From Planctomycetota bacterium (GTDB lineage: Bacteria > Planctomycetota > Planctomycetia > Pirellulales > Pirellulaceae), in contig JAJRVM010000080.1 in assembly GCA_024277285.1 (NCBI GenBank), forward strand, positions 3,406-67,405: DNA of 64,000 bases, read 5' to 3'. Each line of letters opens with the position of its first letter. Position 1 is the stretch's first letter. Below, one piece after another: positions 59,281-64,000 of the stretch. The notes beneath the pieces are model-generated. The model made no database searches, was not told where the DNA came from, and saw only the letters and a program-made list of their open reading frames with translations. The translations under genes and the position numbers were made by a program.

Positions 59281-60321
59281 TTAGAACTCACCAAGGGTTT
59301 CGCCCTGAGCACGAGTTCCAAGTCCCCACCAAGTACGCAGATCAACGCTGTTGCCAATCTGACGAACCGAACCGTCTGCCAACAGGACGTTGACGATCGT
59401 CGGGTGACGACTGCTGGCGGCAAAGACGCCGTCTTGCCAGTCACCACGGGCGATCATGCAGGAAGGACCGTTCGGAGGAAGAACCGTATTGAAGCCCGCA
59501 AAGTAGGGGCGACCATCTGGCCAACGTTCACCAGGACGTGTGCCCGTGAAGATCTGGTTCCACGAGTCATTATAGCGGCGACCGTTGTACTGGTTGCCAG
59601 TCAACCAGCAAGCGTCATACCACTCTTGCGTGATCGTTGATTGGGCGTCTACGGAGATTCCGAACGCCACGTTGGCAACGTCCCAAAGGATGTCGCGATC
59701 GCCAATGCGGCGTTCGCTCATCGCAACCGTATTGCTCGTTCCATCGCGAATGTCGCGGAAACGATACGGACGTTTGCGAGTGCGAGGGTCGCCAATGATG
59801 TTGTAGCAACCGTTGGGCTCGGGGCCCCACACATCATGATTGCGGTAAGGGTTGGTACCTAGGCAAAACTTGTAGCTGTTGTTGCCGATACCGTTGCCGC
59901 CGACACGTTCGGTGTCCGAAGGGCACAGCAATGTCGGGATCCGCACCGTCCAAGTACCGTAGTTTGTCTGCCACGGAACGGGGGCGAAGTTGCGGGTCTT
60001 GGCATAATCATAAATCTGTTGCTGTTCAAAGAACGGCAGCAAGCTGACTACACCACTCATGCTGTACTGATTCGAAGTCGTGTTGTCGCCGTCACGTCGC
60101 GTACCGCAACGCATGGCGGGGAACGACTTGTACACGTCGTGATAGTTGTGGTTAGCCAACCCCAACTGCTTCAAACGATTCGTGCACTGCATTCGTCGCG
60201 CGGCTCCACGCGCCGCTTGGACTGCAGGTAGCAATAATGCTACCAAAATCCCGATGATGGCAATCACCACCAGGAGTTCGACCAGGGTAAACCCAGGCCT
60301 CTTCTGAAAACGTACTCTCAT
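59281..60321 (-). CDS. DUF1559 prepilin-like protein, copy A
   Basis: Product of 346 residues. The N-terminus is a type IV prepilin signal and helix (RPGFTLVELLVVIAIIGI, then LVALLLPAVQAARG), cleaved before F. The C-terminus has the H-X9-DG motif (HPTIVNVLLADGSV) and ends RTWWGLGTRAQGETLGEF. DUF1559 proteins are abundant in planctomycetes with unknown function, probably surface or pseudopilus components. GGAGG precedes the ATG. Copy B at 61127-62167 has the same length and nearly the same sequence; differences cluster in short segments (for example RPYRF against KPYRF). Confidence 0.92.
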   Translation of the reverse strand: MRVRFQKRPGFTLVELLVVIAIIGILVALLLPAVQAARGAARRMQCTNRLKQLGLANHNYHDVYKSFPAMRCGTRRDGDNTTSNQYSMSGVVSLLPFFEQQQIYDYAKTRNFAPVPWQTNYGTWTVRIPTLLCPSDTERVGGNGIGNNSYKFCLGTNPYRNHDVWGPEPNGCYNIIGDPRTRKRPYRFRDIRDGTSNTVAMSERRIGDRDILWDVANVAFGISVDAQSTITQEWYDACWLTGNQYNGRRYNDSWNQIFTGTRPGERWPDGRPYFAGFNTVLPPNGPSCMIARGDWQDGVFAASSRHPTIVNVLLADGSVRQIGNSVDLRTWWGLGTRAQGETLGEF

Positions 60322-61055
60322 GGTAAACCTCCAGGGAAAACAGGAAAAAAAAGACAGAAAATATTACAGGGCCATAGGTTGAAGCCAAACGCCGAGGGAA
60401 GGACTCTTCAGCGCCTTAAACTCGCAACTACCCATACCAGCAATGATAGCCTGCGAGCAGAATTGGAGCAAGCAACAAGAGCTTCTTGGCCTACTGTTGG
60501 GTGGGGCGTTGGCTGTCTGGGGAGGGTGTTTGCGGTGTTGTTGCCGCTTCCGGAAAGGCTAGTCCGCCGGGGACCGGCCGCGCCTGGTCAAAAAGTCGAA
60601 CAATGAGAGCACTGGGACTGCCAGGTGCTTGTTGGTTTGTTGCGCCAGAATCGAGGAGATGTCTGCAAGATACGCCCCGCTAGGGGCGCGCTATGATAGC
60701 CTAGCTGGACAGCGCCACTTTGGAAGCAAACTCCAGACCCCATAGGCCTTGTGCCGTTGGTGAATCAGTTTGCATGGCTAGCCGGGGCACCGCCGAAAAT
60801 GCCCCCTCTCTCCCGCGTCTGCCGCCTCCGGCGGCAGACGCGGGAGAGAGGGGGGAAATCATCTCGATTGCGATCTAGCTTGGCAAACTGATTCACTTGC
60901 CTGACAAGCAGGCAGGGCCTTAAGGCCAATGACCTATTACTTAGAAACATGTTACGGGTTTTGGTTCAGATAAAGTGGCGCTGTCGAACTAGGAAAGGCA
61001 ACCGAACACAATTCGCCCGGAGGTCTCGCTCCATTCGACACTCGTTTGCGCGCCT
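60322..61055. other. Intergenic region between the two DUF1559 genes
   Basis: No gene seen. It is dominated by the nested palindromic element at 60701-60993. The copy B terminator lies just beyond it. Confidence 0.65.
60701..60993. repeat. Nested palindromic element
   Basis: Outer inverted repeats of 21 bp at 60701-60721 and 60973-60993 (19 of 21 paired). Inside is a second pair at 60760-60781 and 60875-60896 (22 bp, three mismatches). At the centre, 60802-60826 and 60830-60854 form a perfect 25-bp stem with the loop TCC. The element is non-coding. The right outer arm contains a 19-bp sequence (reverse complement CCTAGTTCGACAGCGCCAC) that is also found at 28382-28400. Confidence 0.93.
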
Positions 61056-61092
61056 AAAAAAAGGTGGCGGCGACTCAAGGGTCACCGCCACC
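61056..61092 (-). terminator. Terminator of the second DUF1559 gene
   Basis: On the minus strand, a GC-rich hairpin (GGTGGCGGTGA with the opposing arm ending CGCCGCCACC) followed by seven T. It begins 34 bp after the stop of the gene at 61127-62167. Confidence 0.9.
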
Positions 61093-61126
61093 TCGCATAT
61101 GCAGGCATTTCAAAGTTGTCAGGCGT

Positions 61127-62167
61127 TTAGAATTCGCCGAGCGTTTCGCCCTGAGCGCGAGTTCCAAGTCCCCACCAAGTACGCAGATCAACGCTGTTGC
61201 CAATCTGACGAACCGAACCGTCGGCCAACAGGACGTTGACGATCGTCGGGTGACGACTGCTGGCGGCAAAGACGCCGTGTTGCCAGTCACCACGGTCGAC
61301 CATGCAGGAAGGACCGTTCGGAGGAAGAACCGTGTTGAAGCCCGAAAAGTAAGGGCGACCGTCAGGCCAACGTTCACCAGGTCGTGTGCCGGGGAAAATG
61401 CTGCTCCACGAGTCGTTGTACCGGCGACCGTTATACTGGTTGCCAGTCAACCAACAAGCGTCATACCACTCTTGCGTGATACGCGATTGGGCGTCTACGG
61501 TGATACCGAACGCGACGTTGGCAATGTCCCAGAGGATGTCACGATCGCCGATACGGCGTTCGCTCATCGCAATCGTATTGCTCGTCCCGTCACGGATGTC
61601 GCGGAACCGGTACGGTTTCTTGCGCGCTCGAGGGTCGCCAATGATGTTGTAACAACCGTTGGGTTCGGGGCCCCAGACAGAGTTGTTTCGAAAAGGATTG
61701 GTGCCCAGGCAGAACTTATAGCTGTTGTTGCCGATGCCGTTGCCACCGATGCGTTCAGTGTCCGACGGGCACAGCAACGTTGGGATCCGCACCGTCCAAG
61801 TCCCATACGTCGTACGCCACGGAACCGGCGCGAAGTTGCGTGTCTTGGCATAATCGTAAATCTGTTGTTGTTCAAAGAAGGGCAGCAGACTGACCACACC
61901 ACTCATGCTGTACTTGTTCGAGTTGTCGTTCTCGTTGTCGATTCGAGTGCCACAACGCATGGCGGGAAACGTCTTGTACACGTCGTGGTAGTTGTGGTTA
62001 GCCAACCCCAACTGCTTCAAACGATTCGTGCACTGCATTCGTCGCGCGGCTTCACGTGCCGCTTGGACTGCAGGTAGCAATAATGCTACCAAAATCCCGA
62101 TGATGGCAATCACCACCAGGAGCTCGACCAGGGTAAACCCAGGCCGTCGGCGTAAGCCTACATTCAT
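61127..62167 (-). CDS. DUF1559 prepilin-like protein, copy B
   Basis: Product of 346 residues, collinear with copy A. It has the prepilin helix (RRPGFTLVELLVVIAIIGIL), CGTRIDNENDNSNKYSMSGV where copy A has a slightly different loop, the H-X9-DG motif and the same C-terminus. The ATG at 62167 has GGAGG at ideal spacing; an in-frame TTG at 62182 would run through that ribosome site and is rejected. Tandem duplication with later drift is the simplest origin. Confidence 0.92.
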   Translation of the reverse strand: MNVGLRRRPGFTLVELLVVIAIIGILVALLLPAVQAAREAARRMQCTNRLKQLGLANHNYHDVYKTFPAMRCGTRIDNENDNSNKYSMSGVVSLLPFFEQQQIYDYAKTRNFAPVPWRTTYGTWTVRIPTLLCPSDTERIGGNGIGNNSYKFCLGTNPFRNNSVWGPEPNGCYNIIGDPRARKKPYRFRDIRDGTSNTIAMSERRIGDRDILWDIANVAFGITVDAQSRITQEWYDACWLTGNQYNGRRYNDSWSSIFPGTRPGERWPDGRPYFSGFNTVLPPNGPSCMVDRGDWQHGVFAASSRHPTIVNVLLADGSVRQIGNSVDLRTWWGLGTRAQGETLGEF

Positions 62168-62650
62168 ATCCACACCTCCCAAAAAAAACAGAAAAACAGA
62201 AAAACAGAAAAGAGATTTAGATAATTGATTCCCGAGCGGTCGCCACCGGTCCGGGACATTAAAGAACGAAAAAAGACAAAAGGATAAGTCAACAGCTCGA
62301 ACAAGCCAAAGTTCACTCGTATCTCATGAACGCCATTATTGGAGCAGATGGCTCAGTTGCAAGCAACAGAAAATCCCCATTTCTTTTCAAAAAAAGAGAC
62401 ATTTTGGGACCCCGCATGAAGTGATTCTGAAGTGGTTCAAAGTCCCTCGGAGTTTGCACTACGTGAAGGATCACCCGGTAGAGCGTGTCCCGTTTTGAGA
62501 CAACGCGAAAGAACGTGCGAGGAGAGCGGTGTGGCGAGTTGAGTGGCACAAAAACGGATGCACGTTTGGCCAAATAACGACATGACATTGTCACATGCTC
62601 TAGGCATCAACGCGTGCGGCAGTTGGTCGAGTTCGATAGCCAAGAAATAA
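62168..62650. other. Intergenic region with A-rich repeats upstream of DUF1559 copy B
   Basis: Just upstream of copy B the plus strand has repeated CAGAAAAA units (about 62186-62212), which are T-rich in the gene's own direction. A 13-bp sequence (CGTTTTGAGACAA, 62491-62503) matches the right end of the palindromic element at 28.3 kb. No gene seen. Confidence 0.5.
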
Positions 62651-62651
62651 A

Positions 62652-62679
62652 GGGGCGGCGCCAGCGAGGATGCCGCCCC
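62652..62679 (-). terminator. Hairpin after the DUF1559 remnant
   Basis: GGGGCGGC (62652-62659) pairs with GCCGCCCC (62672-62679); on the minus strand the stem is followed by a T-rich stretch (CTTTATTTCTT). It sits where the terminators of the two intact DUF1559 genes sit. Confidence 0.6.
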
Positions 62680-62708
62680 AAGAAAAACGATGTTCAAAAA
62701 GAAGCAAG

Positions 62709-62824
62709 TTAGAACTCGCCTCGTGTTTCGCCTTGAGCGCGAGTGCCAAGTCCCCACCACGTGCGCAAATTAACACGGTTGCCAATCTGACGCACCGAGC
62801 CGTCGCGAACGTCGCGGAAACGGT
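62709..62824 (-). pseudogene. Remnant of a third DUF1559 gene with an internal deletion
   Basis: On the minus strand the remnant reads RFRDVRDGSVRQIGN and then the family ending RTWWGLGTRAQGETRGEF and a stop at 62709. The segment RFRD-RDG belongs to the middle of an intact copy and is fused directly to DGSVRQIGN from the C-terminus, so the region between two short GACGG matches is gone. Upstream the frame meets a stop and no N-terminal half is present. It is a decayed gene. Confidence 0.88.
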
Positions 62825-63211
62825 GTCGTTAGCAATGCATTTCAGTCGCAAATTTTTTTGGAGGGGAAACCGAAGTCGCATCGATTCCTGGCCCGCGTGC
62901 ACCGCTCGGCAGGGGGCGTGTTTTGCCGCCGTTTGTCGGGCAACGCGTTCCGCAGGTATGGTACCGAGGCGTTGCTGGCGGTTGCTCATGCGGCACGAAG
63001 CTACATGCGGAAAAACCACGCGTTTCGCCGACTGGCGGGAATAAATCGAGGAACCAAGGGATCTTTCTACGCGTGGGGAGTTGGCAACGCCCTATGTGGC
63101 TGTTAGAAGAAGAGCTACAGGTAGAGCGTCTGCTCAAGACTGCTCAAGACCGACAACTTGTCCCCGCTTGGGGGGTCCCTTTTCCTAACTACTCGTGAGG
63201 AGTGTTTTAAC
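62825..63211. other. Intergenic region upstream of the small lipoprotein
   Basis: No further DUF1559 sequence or other gene was recognised beyond the remnant. Confidence 0.4.
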
Positions 63212-63391
63212 ATGAAGAAGTTGATTGTAGCTGGAATGTGTGCGCTCATGCTCGCCGCGTTTGTTTCCATCCCTGCCGGTTGCGGCAGTGGTCAAGCGAC
63301 CAAAATCACTCCGACTGGCGAAGAAGAGCAACCAGAAGAGCACGCCCAAGGCCAGGAAGAGATGAACGAGAAGCCTGATGACGCCAAGTAG
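63212..63391 (+). CDS. Small acidic lipoprotein
   Basis: Product of 59 residues: MKKLIVAGMCALMLAAFVSI then the lipobox PAGC, then a short acidic, Glu-rich tail (EEEQPEEHAQGQEEMNEKPD). The ATG at 63212 has GAGGAG upstream; an open frame from 63158 is not needed. It follows the DUF1559 remnant, and such small lipoproteins often neighbour DUF1559 genes in planctomycetes. Function unknown. Confidence 0.8.
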   Translation: MKKLIVAGMCALMLAAFVSIPAGCGSGQATKITPTGEEEQPEEHAQGQEEMNEKPDDAK

Positions 63392-63488
63392 GCTACTCTT
63401 ACATATCAAAGCTATAGCGTCGGCGCTATAGCTTCGAGTTGGGCATCGAGTTGGAAGCAGCCAAACGGCTGGCTTTTGGACGAAACAG

Positions 63489-63531
63489 AACGCCTTGAAG
63501 AGACTCAAGTGGTCCTTCGAGGCGTTTTTTT
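63489..63531 (+). terminator. Terminator after the small lipoprotein
   Basis: AACGCCTTGAAG pairs with CTTCGAGGCGTT (one wobble), followed by seven T. A separate perfect hairpin without a T tract lies upstream at 63410-63433 (AGCTATAGCG, loop TCGG, CGCTATAGCT). Confidence 0.85.
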
Positions 63532-64000
63532 GTTGCATCTTCCATTGCTGCAATGGGTGTGCGGCCGCATTGCGCACACGCTCCTCAGTTCCAATCAGGG
63601 CTGGTCGATTTTTTAACGTGTTGCGTGGTGGCCTACTGTGCCTTGGGTGGCTGGATGCTACGTCTTAGACTGGCTGACCCGAATAGGCGTCCAAAGTCTC
63701 AAGTTACTTGTCCAGCCCAACCTCGCCCATCGCGACTATTTCTTGAACCCCGCCTGGGCTGCCAATAAGTCGGCCTTCGCTGGTGGAGTTGTTGATCCCG
63801 TCTTTGTTCTGCGCGTGGGGGGCCGATGAGGTGCCGCGCGCAAGCATCTAGCAGCCGAGGGCAGCAATGCACGGGCAAGAAGGGCATGGACCGTTCTGTT
63901 CTTTTTTGCCCATCATTTTCTTTGCCCTCCAAGGAGCACCACCAGACGCGTCGTCCATGAGCGCAACGGGAGAGAAGGGGGGCAAAGAAGATTACGGGCA
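63532..64000. other. Terminal region, no gene accepted
   Basis: Open frames on both strands are short and lack domains, signal peptides or clear ribosome sites. A gene may begin beyond the window. Confidence 0.35.

Overview
The window looks like a chromosomal segment of a planctomycete, probably a Pirellulales-type organism, with moderately high GC. The evidence is the set of lineage-typical families: two DUF1559 prepilin-like proteins (H-X9-DG C-terminus), a DUF1598 protein, three Gfo/Idh/MocA oxidoreductases (two with twin-arginine signals), a secreted LamG/beta-propeller/cytochrome c protein related to hydrazine synthase alpha, a TPR/FG-GAP/ASPIC-UnbV protein, and many small secreted or lipoprotein genes. 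This is inference from protein families; no rRNA or tRNA gene was seen.

Layout. 1-14 kb is a sugar and polysaccharide section: the end of a GH106-like glycosidase, a FabB-type ketoacyl synthase, a Gfo/Idh gene broken by an in-frame TAA, the large HzsA-related protein, a GH10 xylanase behind a 14-bp tandem array, another Gfo/Idh, rhamnulokinase, and a cytosolic Gfo/Idh. 14-21 kb holds a CtpA-type protease, an MMPL exporter and glutamine synthetase with a clear terminator. 21-24 kb is a minus-strand unit ald-purE-mtnA. 24-35 kb is mostly envelope and unknown genes: a zinc-ribbon/GYF protein, a ClpP-like protein, a lipoprotein, a C-terminal CXXCH cytochrome, ApbE, and a DUF1598 protein diverging from groESL across about 1 kb of hairpin-rich repeats. 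38-45 kb holds a HEAT-repeat protein, two transglutaminase-fold paralogues (one lacking its catalytic residues), a class IV aminotransferase and a lone GspF-like protein. 45-51 kb is tyrA-purL-purQ, with PurS-like sequence fused to PurL. 51-59 kb holds a DCC thiol oxidoreductase, a coiled-coil membrane protein, a polytopic membrane protein and the TPR/FG-GAP protein. 59-64 kb has two near-identical DUF1559 genes, a deleted remnant of a third, and a small lipoprotein.

The non-coding DNA is notable. A repeat with a 158-bp core occurs twice, each time between divergent genes (11.0 and 45.3 kb). Palindromic MITE-like elements lie at 28.3, 52.2 and 60.7 kb, and two of these loci share an exact 19-bp sequence. 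Short 13-18 bp tandem duplications recur in genes and between them; those inside genes are always multiples of three. No transposase, CRISPR array or phage gene was found. I saw no complete new defence or mobile system. The best leads are the palindromic repeat families, the active/inactive transglutaminase pair, the HzsA-related protein and the ochre-interrupted oxidoreductase.
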